The notes under the pieces are model-generated. The model was not told the DNA's origin. It ran no database searches and saw nothing but the letters and a program-made list of their open reading frames with translations. Shown here piece by piece: positions 33,991 through 45,492 of a DNA stretch of 64,000 bases. This stretch comes from Diplolepis rosae (Eukaryota > Arthropoda > Insecta > Hymenoptera > Diplolepididae): positions 6,459,501 through 6,523,500 of the forward strand of contig JAPYXD010000581.1 of the NCBI GenBank assembly GCA_030998225.1. The letters are read 5' to 3'. Every line of letters starts with the position of its first letter. The stretch's first letter is position 1. The position numbers and the translations under genes are program-made.

Positions 33991-35590
33991 ATTTCAAAAT
34001 AAAATTCGAATTTATATCACTAAAAACTGAAGACCATCTTAGTGTTCAAACAAAACAAATTCAAAATTTCAAGCAATTCGAATTCTTAAATTACCAAAAC
34101 GACCAAATTTGGACCAAAACAATTATTTTTAACCAATCACGAACTGTATAGTTTCCAGTACTTTACAATTTGTTTACTTATATAAAATACAGAAAAAATA
34201 TTTATGGAAAGTCTCACAAGGTATTTATTGGTCATCAATGATTTTAAACCCAATTTAATCTTGAAAATGAAATGCAAGTAATTGTTGAAGAGATAAATCA
34301 AATTATTTAATGGGAAAAAATAACAGGAAGATGAGTGATGAGTTTAATCCCAGGAAACGGTCACAGCCATAGTTTATGAGCTCGTGTCATAAAAAAGTCC
34401 ACTTTTTAGATCAGCGTCTCGTGCTCAAGGAAGTTAGTGGACGTCAAGCACTATCGAATTCTTTCCGAATTAACGAGCTTCTCGCCACCATACTAAATTT
34501 TTTCGACACAGCCATAATTCACAAGACCTCGAATATGATCGCTCTTAAGTCCTTGGAATAAGCGTTCGAGCTACTGGATGAAATAATATCGCTCTAAAGT
34601 CCAAGATTTACGAATCCGCTGCGAAATCACCTTGCACTAATGCGAATTTCACGACCGTTTATTTGATGGTTTTACTGAGACTATAGAACTCGATATCGAA
34701 AAAGAATTCCTCCCGAGAATATGCGTAGTGGGTAATATCAGCAAAGGTATTCCAGCAGGTGTCTTGAAAGCGAAGATAAAAATCTCTAGGTGGCATTTAT
34801 CTTCTACAGATCAAGCCACGCCCGTTATACCAAACTGTCCACGAATCAGTCAATGTAAATACAAGATGTAACCGGGATGACCCGGTGTCATGGAGAAAGA
34901 GCCGATTAATCAAATCTACAGCTCTGCATTATACCAAATCGTCGATTGCGATAGTAGCGATATCCTCGGGATTGCTGATAAATTTTACAGGTGCACGAAA
35001 TATTTTTTCTCAGAATGGCTCACGGATCCCTTTTGTGAATCCGACTCCTTTTCTGCAAGCTGACGTGGGAATGACTCAAGAATGAACAAACTGTATTTGA
35101 AGCTTCTATTCTGAAAGGGAAATTCTGAGATGTCTATATTCAGAGATCGAATACTGCAATGCGGAGATTTGTCTCAGTCGACTCCCTTTCAATCATCCAC
35201 TCAAATTCTATTTTTTGAAAAAAGCAAAAATACTTCAAATGTTTTGTTACTTTCTGTTTAGAAATTCTGTTGTGGCCCTACGCTAGGCCCAAGTGTGGCT
35301 AAACTCAATTTATTTTATTTCGCTTCATGTAAAAAAGTCTTAACATAAAACTACATTATTACTTGGAATTTTTAAAAATTTATGTAGTAAATTTAATATA
35401 CTTGTGTATAACTACGTATTTTGATGCACTAATATATATAATATAATAAAAATATATACTAAATATTAATTATTGTAATAATTATATTATGATATGGCTA
35501 TATATATTAATAGTCATAATTATAATAATTAATTAATAATATTGATATTCATAAAATAGGATTTGTATCGATCCTCAAATGATAATTTCA
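33991..35590. other. Non-repetitive stretch with a GC-richer block
   Basis: 34350-35090 is GC-richer, single-copy within the window and carries short open frames on the plus strand (61 and 66 codons) that I do not recognise; candidate regulatory DNA. 35350-35560 is extremely AT-rich (TA and AAT runs). Confidence 0.35.
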
Positions 35591-36203
35591 TACGATGTTG
35601 TTGTTAATAATTGGCTTTAGGGTCCAAAAATGACAACTCAGGCAGTTATATCAAAACATTGGATAAAATATGGCACACATGAGCCCTATTTTGGAATAAA
35701 ATTTGATAATGTGAAAAATCTAAAAATGTAAAGTATCGTGAGAAAATTTGCATAAAATTGTACAGAAAACATCGATAAATTGCCTTAAAACTTCCTCAGG
35801 AATACAAAAATAAAATTCTAGCACATAAATCTAAGATACATCCACTAAAAAAATAGTATATATTTGTGTCTAAATGTCACTGAGGATATAGATGCAAATA
35901 CATATATAGTATAAAATTACAAAGAATTATTTATGAGAATTAGCTTAGAATTGCTGATACGAATTCTACACTGTTAGAAATTTTCTGTATATGTCCCTCT
36001 GGAAATACTGAAACTTGTAATAGGAATAATTTTACGTTTTTGTAACCGAATTTTATTCCAAACAGGGCTTATATGTGCAATATTTGATCCAATAGAATTT
36101 TTGTTCCTTTCTCGTTATTTTGGCATAGGGTCAGTTCTTCTTATTTTCATTGACTAAAATTATCACTATTAGATTTTAAATTGCGTAAAAAGAAAGAAAA
36201 GCA

Positions 36204-36236
36204 AACGTTTCGGCCACATATGGGGAACCTCTTGAG
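36204..36236 (-). ncRNA. Hammerhead-like motif, decayed (left arm)
   Basis: Minus strand: CTCAAGA replaces the CTGANGA core (the invariant G is lost), followed by a weak stem II and GAAACGTT. Predicted inactive; listed because it pairs with the copy at 36785-36817. Confidence 0.35.
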
Positions 36237-36784
36237 TGCCATAAATTCAAAAATTAATTCAAAATTTCTGTAAAAGATTAGAATATAGGAGATAATTAAA
36301 AAAAGGGTTATCATAGAAAATAAAAACTTATCTCATAGCTTGCAATTCAAAATGAAGTAGTCCAGAAAAAAAATTGTCGGTCAGCAAAGCCACATGTCCC
36401 GAGTCGGTTTTTAAAACAGTTCAGATCATTCTGTGAGAGACTCCGGTAACAAAGTCTTCACAAAAAGTTTTCATAAATGTAAACCGTGTTCGCGTTTTGC
36501 CATTGAGAACCAATTTGGCATCCTTCATTAATAATAAAATTAAAAAAAAAAAATTCTGGTCGGTTCGTGTGCAAAATGTTTTATATTTTTTCAGTTTATC
36601 CGGTTTTTTATTCACAGTGAACTTTAAATATTTTTTCAATTCGTGTTGCTACATACTGGACTACTTCATTTTGAATTGCAAGCTATGAGATAAGTTTTTA
36701 TTTTCTATGATAACCCTTTTTTTAATTATCTCCTATATTTTAATCTTTTACAGAAATTTTGAATTAATTTTTGAATTTATGGCA

Positions 36785-36817
36785 CTGAAGAGGGCCCCCA
36801 TATGTGGCCGAAACGTT
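36785..36817 (+). ncRNA. Hammerhead-like motif (right arm)
   Basis: CTGAAGA, which fits the CTGANGA core, is followed by a GGCC/GGCC stem II with one bulged base and then GAAACGTT. The cleavage triplet is GTT instead of GTC. Downstream (36972 on) lies the GGATCCTAAAGCCAATT end motif, in the same order as in the other copies. Confidence 0.4.
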
Positions 36818-37038
36818 TGCCTTTCTTCCTTTTTGCGCAATTTTAAATCTAATAGTGATAATTTTAATCAATGAAAATAAGTTATTTTTTATATATTTAT
36901 ATTTATATAAATAAATAAATAATTATTATATATTTTTATATATTTATAATTTATTCCTAAGTTATCATTTCTGGATCCTAAAGCCAATTATTAACAACAT
37001 CGTATAAAATAACATTGATTTTATTTTATGAATTATTT

Positions 37039-37505
37039 ATAAAAAAATTTGAAAATATTTCTGTGGAAAAAAAGACGCTTTCGACTGCGCTGGGATTCGA
37101 GCCCAGGTCTTTCGATTGCCGGTCGACTGCTCTAACCACTGAGCTACACAGGCGTCCGACATCTAATTCTCCACAGGAAGATCTCCTTATATCGCCAAGT
37201 GGCTCTGCCTTGCGGCTGTAAATTGATTTCAAATTAATTAGGTGAGTTTGAAATTTTTGTCACTGCCTACATTATCGGAGACCGGCAATCGAAAGACCTG
37301 GGCTCGAATCCCAGCGCAGTAGAAAGCGTCTTTTTTCCACAGAAATATTTTCAAATTCTTTAAAAATTGAATTCATTTGCATTATTTGCGATATAAGAGT
37401 TTGAAATTCTCTACAACGACACCTATCGACAACGTATCCTATCTGATACGCGACTAGTGATCCTCCGATAATGTAGGCGGTGACAAAAATTTCAAACTCA
37501 CCTAA
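37039..37505. mobile_element. SINE copies in inverted arrangement
   Basis: A minus-oriented SINE head lies at about 37039-37165 (GCTCTAACCACTGAGCTACA at 37119). It is followed by ~70 bp of other sequence, a piece of SINE body end (37233-37278), and a plus-oriented copy from 37279 that begins in the anticodon arm (ACCGGCAATCGAAAGACCTG) and runs to the CTCACCTAATTA end at about 37505. Read together it is a second head-to-head arrangement, more broken than 19137-19625. Confidence 0.75.
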
Positions 37506-37539
37506 TTATTTTATGAATTATTTATAAAAAAATTTGATT

Positions 37540-37920
37540 AACTGAGAAAAAAGATTTGATTGAATCAAAAAAATTATTTATTTGAAACACTTTCTTTGAT
37601 GTAAAGAAATGATTTGTTTAAATGAAACAAAATTTGTTTGATTCAAACAAAATATCTTTGGACCAAATAAATATTTGTTCGAATCAAATAAATTCCAGCC
37701 TTAAATCAAACAAATTATATCTTTGACCATATATCAATGCATTAATTTCTTTGTTTTGAAGAAAAATTAATTTGATTCGAACAAATATTTATTTGGTCCA
37801 AAGGTATTTTGTTTGAATCAAACAAATTTTGTTTCATTTAAACAAATCATTACTTTAAATCAAAGAAAGTTGTTCAAACAAATTATTTTCTTTGATTCAA
37901 TCAAATCTTTTTTCTCAGTG
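37540..37920. mobile_element. CAC-ended subterminal-repeat element (TTTGATTCAAACAAA word)
   Basis: The ends are AACTGAGAAAAAAGATTTG (first base changed from C) and, inverted, CACTGAGAAAAAAGATTTG; TT flanks both sides. The whole 381 bp folds back on itself with words such as TTTGAATCAAACAAA and ATTTGGTCCAAAGGTA. Confidence 0.75.
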
Positions 37921-38440
37921 TTGATTTTTACTTGAGTGAGGCTCAAAAACTCTAGTCACGACACTGGTAATCCCACAAGCTCTGAATAATTCTTGCAGTA
38001 CCTACATAACAAAATTTCCAAATTTTATGTCTCAGCGTTATAAGCGAGCATGTTCGTGATTCCACGAATTAAAGCGTATCATCCTATATATGAGTGTAGT
38101 TATCAGGTTTAAATATGTGAGGTTTGTATGTTAAGTGTATTTGTGATGAAAAATATAATTGGCTGCGACTGAATAGTGTGTATGTATTTATATGCTGTTT
38201 ATGGATGTATGTATCGGATAACTAATGGTAGGTTCGAGGTAAGATCTTTTGTTATTGAAGATAACCATACTACTGCTGGTTGAAGTAAGACGCCCGATGC
38301 TCATTTTACCGAACTGTCGTTTGAAGCTCCTCGAGCGTCAGTGATATTCATTTTACGTTAACCCACTGACGCATATGGATGCCTTGTCCTAGATCACGTT
38401 TTACTGAACTCCTCACTATTTCCTATGTAACGCTTGTTAT
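37921..38440. other. Non-repetitive stretch
   Basis: Mildly GC-richer around 38200-38410; no coding sequence recognised. Confidence 0.4.
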
Positions 38441-38574
38441 TATTTAATTTGGGTGAATTAAGTATTAATCAAATTCATTTTACTCGACTAGGATTTAAAA
38501 AATGTTGAAATGTCCTTATGTCCCACGTGTAACCGACAGAGTCGAGTAAAATTACTCCAATTGTTTTTCTCCGT
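38441..38574. mobile_element. Probable eroded CAC-ended element
   Basis: The right end, TTTTTCTCCGTG, is followed by TA. Inside, TTTTACTCGACT and GTCGAGTAAAATTACTCC are inverted. The left terminus is not recognisable, so the start is approximate. Confidence 0.35.
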
Positions 38575-38579
38575 GTACA

Positions 38580-39314
38580 TTAAGGGGTCCTCTACTCTCG
38601 AGGCCTGAAATTGAGCGGTTTTTTGGGGAATAAATTGCGAAGGATCTACTGAATAGATTTTGAAATTTTTTTTTTACTTTGAAGATACATGTTTTGACTT
38701 TTCAATTTTAATTTTGAAGACGAAAAAAATAACTCTCGTGACCTTGAAGCATCATTGATGACATTGATGTTAAAACTGCATGGGTCCCGCTTAAGCAATG
38801 TTGTGGCCAATTGGGTAATCTGTAATCAGAAAATTGATATTCTTTATAATCATAGTCACGTTGGCTATGTTTTCCCGAAACAGATTTTTTTTATTTTGCA
38901 ATTTGTAAAAGATATACAACGATTTGTAAATATTATGAATTTTTACGTCATTTTTTGACAAATTAACGGCTATAAAAATGGAATAAAATAAAATTTTGCA
39001 AATCGTACCCGGGACAACATAGCGGTATGTTTTCTGAATAATTGAAAAAAAAATTATTGAAATCGGTCCAATACTTTTATGAGAAGTCTTACTCGGCAGC
39101 TAAAAAAACACTACTTTCGGGAAAACGCGTTTAATGATAAATTTCGGTGTATAACTTGATTGCAGTAACTTACGACTTAATCTGCTATACCGGGGCCGTA
39201 GAGTTCTCCTTTTTCATCACGATGATGTTCTTGGTATTCTCAGATACATATAGATTGGACATAAAAAAGAAAAAATTCGTTTTTTGAAACCGCGAGAGTA
39301 GAGGGCCCCCTTAA
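38580..39314. mobile_element. TTAA-flanked non-autonomous element, TCTACTCTCG family
   Basis: The left end is TTAAGGGG then TCCTCTACTCTCG; the right end inverted is TTAAGGGG then GCCCTCTACTCTCG. Both abut TTAA. The 735-bp interior has no recognised protein (longest frame 67 codons). It shares only the TTAAGGGG start with the other TTAA families here. Confidence 0.75.
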
Positions 39315-39409
39315 GCCCTGCTAGTTTTTTGTAATTTTTTGAAAATCTCTTGATTTTATTACTTTTCCACTGGCATCGCTGCATTTTCGGCTTTGCGCAT
39401 ACCTACATA

Positions 39410-39656
39410 AGAAGGGGTATGGTATAATTAGTATAAAGCCCTGTCCCGCAGTGGACGGTTTTTTTCAACACGATGGAAAGGAAGGGTATAATGCGTATTC
39501 TTGTTCCGGAGTGAACAGTTTTTTTAAACACGATGGGAAGGAAGGGTATGATTTAGACAATACGTATCCCTATCCCAAAGTGGATGGTTTATTTTCGAAT
39601 ACGATGAGAAAAAGGGGTATGGTACAATTAATATGTAGCCCTGTCCCCGAATAGAC
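39410..39656. repeat. Short tandem array, ~66-bp unit, ~3.7 copies
   Basis: AAGGAAGGGTATGA...CCTGTCCCGCAGTGGACGG...AACACGATGG recurs with starts near 39410, 39478, 39538 and 39609. Confidence 0.8.
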
Positions 39657-39751
39657 CCTAAGCGCGAACGCAGAAAAAAGACCTAACGCCAACTGCTTTC
39701 ATCCCTGTTACGACTCTTCAACTTCAACTACGTTTTTCTCAAAAACCTATC

Positions 39752-40275
39752 CATTGAGAATAGACATAAGGAGACCAATCTCTTATGCATAAACTTCACA
39801 AAAGTTGAGCACGTTTTTGTCGGAAGTACATGGAAAAGGTACAAGAACTTCCCGATTGATGGCGCGAATGCAAGTGGCGTAAAAAAATGGCCGCTTCCTT
39901 CTGTTCGCTCAAAATATTCTAACATAACCGCAAATTAAGGTTAATATTTGTAAATGCTTGTAAACATTCTTATAATAAATATATCTTACCATGACAACTT
40001 TCATGCATGCAAAGGTACACGAAGAGTTCTTTTTTTTTACGCTACTTGCAGGAGCGCCATCTCTTGGGACGTTCCCGTACTCAATCAATGTACTTCCGAC
40101 AAAAAGATGCTGATTTTCAGTTACATTAGTTTGGTCTCCTTATGGTGCATTTATACCTCTTTTTGTCCAATTTTACACTGTCTGTCTCCTTTACTCTTAT
40201 GTATTTTGTATCCGCACCGGTCAGGCAGACATCAGAGATATAAATGCACCGTTATGTCTATTCTCCATGAACCTA
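39752..40275. repeat. Foldback repeat, arms ~140-230 bp
   Basis: The left arm (39752-39890) is repeated inverted at 40035-40275: GAGAATAGACATAAGGAGAC, TTTTTGTCGGAAGTACAT and GTGGCGTAAAAAAA have inverted partners (ATGTACTTCCGACAAAAAG, TTTTTACGCTACTTGCAGG). The arms differ by indels. Confidence 0.72.
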
Positions 40276-42338
40276 TCACTCGCACGAAAACAAATGAATG
40301 AAACATAAAATAAACATCATGATGAAATTTACAACTTTTGTTTGAAATTTTTTTGATAATTCTCAGTATTTATACAGTTTCAACTTGAAGTCTTTTCTAT
40401 TAGAATTTCTTTACATGGAATTATTTTTAAATATCACTGAATTAATTACGATTACTAATTTCGTCTTTTTTGACCATATATTATCACAATTTTCAAAACT
40501 GAACCAAATATATTTTTTCACCTTTCGAAATTCTTAGTCCATAAAAAAAAATTTGATCGGCTCTGAATCTGGGTTTTTTTAATAAATTTAATCTTAAGCC
40601 CATTATTGTTGGGATCGCAACTTGGTCTTTACGGATGTCCATTTCAAAAATCAATTTGTCGGACGCTTTCACAAGAGTTATACGAGTGCGTTTTAACGTT
40701 GAAAACCGGTGAGCCTGGCATAATGCTCGAAAGGAGATTAGCCCGTGAAATAAATTCCAGATGCTCAGAGAGGAGGTGGAAATGGTTTCTCAAATCTGCT
40801 CCGGTGTATATAACTGACAGCGAGTCATTTGTCGTGTTAATAATTATAAGAAGGTGTGATCCCACACTTGCTCATTACACACATATACATACCAGATCTC
40901 AAGTTGATGCTGCGGGATATCACGGGCTCGATAGAGCCGCGGGGGGCGACGTAAACTAACCGCTGGTTAATTATTGTCCTCTCATGGGGCCCCTAATACC
41001 TCCTGATCCCGCGACTCCCGGGGAACCCCCAGGTCCATACTATGGACCAGAACTACCGTGGTAGCATTCAATTAGCCTCATTGCATGTGAAATATTGATA
41101 TTCGGCCCAGATTCCATGTTAGCTCTATATCCACGAATTAAGGTTTACCGTCTGTTCTCCAGAGCAACAAAAAAATTTCGAAAGGGACATTTAAGACGAA
41201 GATACATCCGAAATTAAAACCCCATTAATGTATTGGTCTTATGGAGTGTTGAAATTTATTCTCGCCTTAAATTTTTTATGGGCAGAAAAATATAACAGAT
41301 TATTTCAGACTTTTAGAAGATTTTAATGTATTTTAAGGAAATTGTTTGTTTTGAAAGATTTAATTAACTTTACGTAACTATTTTATTGATCGAACAAATT
41401 GTTTCCAATTGGATCAAATTCTTGCTTCAAACAAAAATTTGATTTCCAATCTTTAGTCGTGTTAAAGGTCTTTGATCCAACAAAAAATCTGATTTAACCA
41501 ATTTAAAATTTTATTCTTCGTATGTAAAAACCAAATAATTTTTTTGATCATACTAAAGTTTTGTTTATTTTAAGGCCATGAATCCACTGGACCACGTGAC
41601 GACAGTAATTGCAATTACAGTATGTAAGGTTATTCGAATAGAATAGAAATAATTCCATTAATATTTAAGTTAATTATTATAAATAATTTTTATAAACGAA
41701 TTCTTATTGTATGTATTTCTCGTTAAAAAAGTTTTTTTTTGGATCTCATTGTTAAGATTTTTTATAAGAGTCATAATTCGCACCGAAAAATTCACATAAG
41801 TTCACAATTACTATTGTTATAAACATTTTTATAAACGAATTCTTATCTCGTGAGTTTTATCACAGATAGATTGATTTTCTAGACCAGAAGTGATTCATAA
41901 TTGCCTTTAAAAAGGCATTTTAAACTTCAATCTTAATCAAACATATAAATAAGATAGATTGTCAATAACAATTTCAATGAACAAATGACCCAATCGGCTG
42001 TTATTTAAAAATTATATTAATATAAAATAATTACTTTCTCAATATTAAAATGATGAATATAGAAGGATTGTTTTATAACAAACATATATAACTTGTTAAC
42101 TAATTTTGTTAGTTACTTATCATAATTAAGTTTATCTCAACAATAAATAATTGATGAAAAATTCACTTTTTTTTACCATGAAGCGGCAGATAACCGACTT
42201 TGATAAAGATCTAAATGCAAAAACACCTTTCAGAAATTAAGATAATCAGATAAATTTGGTTCAAATGAACAATCGAGAAACTACTCAACCGAATAAATAA
42301 TTGTCGCACTCTTGACATAACATAACTTTATTTTTTTT
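40276..42338. other. Mostly non-repetitive stretch with a GC-richer island
   Basis: 40600-41170 is the most GC-rich non-repeat block nearby and includes GGGGCCCCTAATACCTCC and CGCGGGGGGCGACG. A 117-codon plus frame at 40606-40959 is not recognisable. A loose patch of TTTGATCCAACAAA words lies at 41340-41560. The end of a repeat also seen at 50279 and 51432 lies at 41573-41640 (ACCACGTGACGACAGTAATT). Confidence 0.35.
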
Positions 42339-43444
42339 ACATTCTCATCATGGATGAGAAGGTATTGGTTTTATGTGAAAAATGACTTTCGAAATTTTCA
42401 TCAAATCTTTACGTTTTGAGACCCCCTGAGTCAGAAAAAATGGTTTTTACGAAAGTGTCTGTCTGTCTGTCTGTCTGTCTGTAGGTCGTGTGCGGCATAA
42501 CTCTCGATAGAATTATCAGATTGAATTGAGCTTTGGTACACTTTATCGGAGCCGAAAAAGTAAGGACAAGTTCGTTAACCAGCCACATCCAATCAAAATT
42601 GAGGAATTGAGCACTACTTTTGTGTTTTTGAAAATAACTTTTTGAAAAAATCAAAAATTCCAATACTGGTTTTTGATAGTGCTCATAAATCTCTACAAAT
42701 TATCCTGATAACATTTTTTGATGAAATCAAAATTAGAAATGTTACAGCATATTCAAATTCGAAAAAAGTCAATATCAAAATTCCATTTTCCAGTTAAATT
42801 ATACGAGATACGAAAAAACGTTATGATACAATATTATTTTCTACATAAAGACCTACAAATTTGAATTGTAACATTTTTTCATAAGATGCATAGTTTTCTT
42901 TATAATTAAAAAAAAAAACTATTGAAAATCCAAAATTCAATTTTTTAACGATAATATGTATAAAGAAAAAACTTAAGAATACAAAGTTGTTCGTTTCAGA
43001 AAGATCTACAAATTTTGTCTGAAGCAGTTTCTGATAAAACATATATTTTTCGTTTCAATTCCAAAATACACGTTTAAAATTCAAAAAATCCATTTTTCAG
43101 ACACAATATGTGAGATACAAAAAAAACGTTTATATGGAAAATTGTTTTCCTAAATGAGGTTTACAAATTCTCATTAAGACATTTCGGGACAGGATGTATA
43201 TTTTATGTTTTGATTTTTAATATTAAAAAAATTCGATTTTTTTCACCAAAATATGTGAGATACGAAATAAGCGTTGTTCTGCAAAATCGTTTCCTTAAAT
43301 AAAGTCTACGATTGTTTTTTCTTTTTGAGAGATTTGGAAGAAAATAAATTAATTTAATCATGTAATTTATTTAAAAGTTACTGAAATGTATACAGAAAAT
43401 CGAGCGCGAAGCGCGACTGCCATGATGAGAATGTGTTCCTTAAG
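42339..43444 (+). mobile_element. DINE-1/HINE-like Helentron derivative (non-autonomous)
   Basis: Four hallmarks occur in order. Short inverted ends: ACATTCTCATCATGG at 42339 and its inverse at 43430-43444. A GTCT microsatellite at 42457-42482. A central block of ~150-bp tandem units starting near 42800, 42954, 43106 and 43253, each around ATATGTGAGATACGAAAAAA. A GC hairpin, GAGCGCGAAGCGCGAC, just before the right end (about 43402). DINE-1 and other Helentron-associated elements are known for this layout. No Rep/helicase is encoded, so movement would be in trans. Family membership is inferred from architecture. Confidence 0.68.
42457..42482. repeat. GTCT microsatellite
   Basis: About 6.5 uninterrupted copies of the tetranucleotide GTCT, located near the left end of the Helentron-like element as in DINE-1. 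Confidence 0.95.
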
Positions 43445-43570
43445 GCTGACAGAGCCTTAAGTAAATTGAATCTCCTGTTTCACTTAAATTCAAAAAGAAA
43501 TGGAGTGACTTTGAGAAAATGTGTAATTCACATCATCTGTAATATTATTATAAAATTGGTTTGAGCTACA

Positions 43571-44180
43571 CACTGAGAAAACTGGAGTGTCAAACTTTGA
43601 GTGTCAAAATGTAGATAGTCAGTTTGAACTTCTAGATAGTACAACACTTTCTCCGAAATTTTTTCTTTTTGGTCAGGGAGACACTCATTTGATATTCTGC
43701 TTAACTGTTACCAGAGTGTCAGAATCACTATAAAGAGTGTCGATAGGTGACATACGCGCCAAAATTGTAAAGTCACGTGGGTTCGCCTATTTTTCCTCCA
43801 ATATCACCAGCGTGGACTCTAACCTCATTGCCGGTTTCGCGTCCTTTACGTGTAAAGTGTCACGAGGGTTATTTTTTCCAACTAATTGTTGAGTACCTAT
43901 TTCACTTGCTATAATAACATAATAATTGTCAAAGCATAAATGTAATAGTTTTGAGGTTAGCCATAGAGGTAGATTATAGTCTGTTTTTCCCTCTTCGATA
44001 ATCTATTTTTCTCTCTGCGATGATCAACTTTTCCCTCTAAAGTATTCAAGTTGACCATCTTATTTTCACAATTCACAGGTAATAAGTTACACTATCTAGA
44101 AGGCTGTCCTATAGTTTAACCTCAAATATACTCTGCTTCACCCTCCAAATGTTTAGGTTGACACTCCAGTTTTCTCAGTG
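43571..44180. mobile_element. CAC-ended subterminal-repeat element (GAGTGTCA word)
   Basis: The ends are CACTGAGAAAACTGGAGTGT and its perfect inverse, with CA flanking both sides. The word GAGTGTCA or its inverse recurs (43587, 43603, 43724, 43734, 44160). A GC-richer centre near 43795-43870 includes CTCATTGCCGGTTTCGCG. No transposase. Confidence 0.78.
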
Positions 44181-44266
44181 CAATATCAAATTATAAGAAA
44201 TAAACTTGAATGTATGCGAAGAGCACAAGACCGAGCGCGAAGCGCGACGATCGAATGCGCGCCCTA
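44181..44266 (+). repeat. Second Helentron-like 3' end, interrupted
   Basis: GACCGAGCGCGAAGCGCGAC near 44229 is the same GC hairpin as at 43402. The next sequence is cut by the insertion at 44267; its continuation with GATGAGAATGTG follows at 45493-45560. Confidence 0.5.
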
Positions 44267-45492
44267 CACTCTAAAAAAAAGTCTATCCATAGTGAAATTA
44301 CGTTCTTTTCAGAATGCATCCATTGAAATTAAGCATATTTCTTTTGTCTACCAACATAATCTTCTTCCTGTTATAAAACTCATCTCTGAGATGCAAAAAG
44401 AAAATATTTTTAGCAATGAACGATTTTTTTTGACTCTGAAAAGAAATCCTCTAATTATGTAAGGATTGCATTTCTAGACTAGGAGACGAAGTGCGCCTGC
44501 GCATTAGTGAGTGTACATCGTCTGGTGCTAATCTGTTCACAGATATTTTGTCAGTACGGTGCCAACTACGAAGAATATATTTATTTATGATCAAAATCAA
44601 TTAACGAAATCAAATAATGGATTTCTACAAATTATTAGGAATCCCAGAGTGCGACGTAGAAATTTTGAAAGGTTCGTATACCAAAACAAACAATTTTGAT
44701 CCGCATAACCTTATATTTCATTGCTTCTGATGACAATTCAAAGATATTCCCAAGAATGTCAATAAAAGCATTACACGCAAAAAAATGTGTAGCTGGTACA
44801 AAGAAATATTGCTGTTCAAGCTATATTATTAACTATCCTAACCATAAATGTGGCTACTATAACCTAAAATATTCTTGTGACAGCTACACATTTTTTTCCA
44901 TAAAACAGTTTCGTATATGTATAATTTTTTATACAATTTATTTATTTTATGAAATATACAATTGTTTTTTATTTGTAAAAAATATTTTGATTCGAAATCA
45001 TTAGTAAAATGTTTACTATAGAATTTATTGTGAAATTTAAAATGCAACAAAGTTTAAAAATAATTTTGTAACACTTTTTCAACATTATATATTTAATAGA
45101 TCATGAACTTTCAATTTTACACGTATTGGAAAATTTGTAATGTAAGCAAAGTTATATCTTAAAATTTCTTTAAGCTGAAATCTAAGACGGGTCGTTATTA
45201 TATTATTGAAAATGATCGATTGAATATTGGGATTTGTCAAAGTTTGGCTTGTGTACATTTCTTATAGGTTATATCATAGAATTTGTTTTCTTTTAACATC
45301 GAAATTATACTTCCTTCGTACGACAAAGGATTTTATTTCCAGACAAAAGGAAAAACTTTGGCAGTGAAATGATAGCACTTGAAACGAAAATACTTAAACT
45401 GTTAGAGGATTTCCTCTTATGCCAATTTAGAGTAGAAAATCCATTCATAGTGAACGGAATTGTTCGACAGTCAATATTCCGTTTTTAGAGTG
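44267..45492 (+). mobile_element. Giant palindrome, left copy of a CAC-ended element
   Basis: It runs from CACTCTAAAAAAAAGTC to TTTTTAGAGTG, flanked by TA on both sides. It is almost identical, inverted, to 45653-46881 across about 1.23 kb. Subterminal words ATCCATAGTGAA and TTCATAGTGAAC occur at both ends. A smaller inner palindrome at 44774-44902 (AAAAAAATGTGTAGCTG and inverse) is present in both copies, so it predates the duplication. Open frames of 94 and 102 codons are mirrored in the other copy and resemble no known protein. Confidence 0.85.

Larger units (their letters stand above)
35591..37004. mobile_element. Inverted pair of Penelope-like ends with decayed hammerheads
   Basis: The outer ends are inverted copies (TACGATGTTGTTGTTAATAA then TTGGCTTTAGGGTCC on the left; the inverse at 36972-37004). 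A larger inverted pair links about 36136-36366 with 36652-36890, including GCAAACGTTTCGG, AGGAGATAATTAAAAAAAGG and GCAATTCAAAATGAAGTAGT. Each arm holds one hammerhead-like motif. A third inverted pair (GGATAAAATATGGCACA, near 35662, and its inverse near 36080) lies in the left half. The GGCTTTAGGGTCC motif also occurs in the tandem at 2021-4420, tying the loci to one family. No reverse transcriptase is seen. Confidence 0.55.

Noticed and set aside
40606..40959. 117-codon plus frame as a host gene
   Set aside because: No recognisable domain, no flanking intron or promoter logic, and it lies in GC-richer DNA where stop-free frames occur by chance.
44178..44462. 94-codon frame repeated inverted at 46686-46982 as a conserved gene
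   Set aside because: Both lie in the arms of the giant palindrome, so the repetition follows from DNA identity and not from protein conservation.
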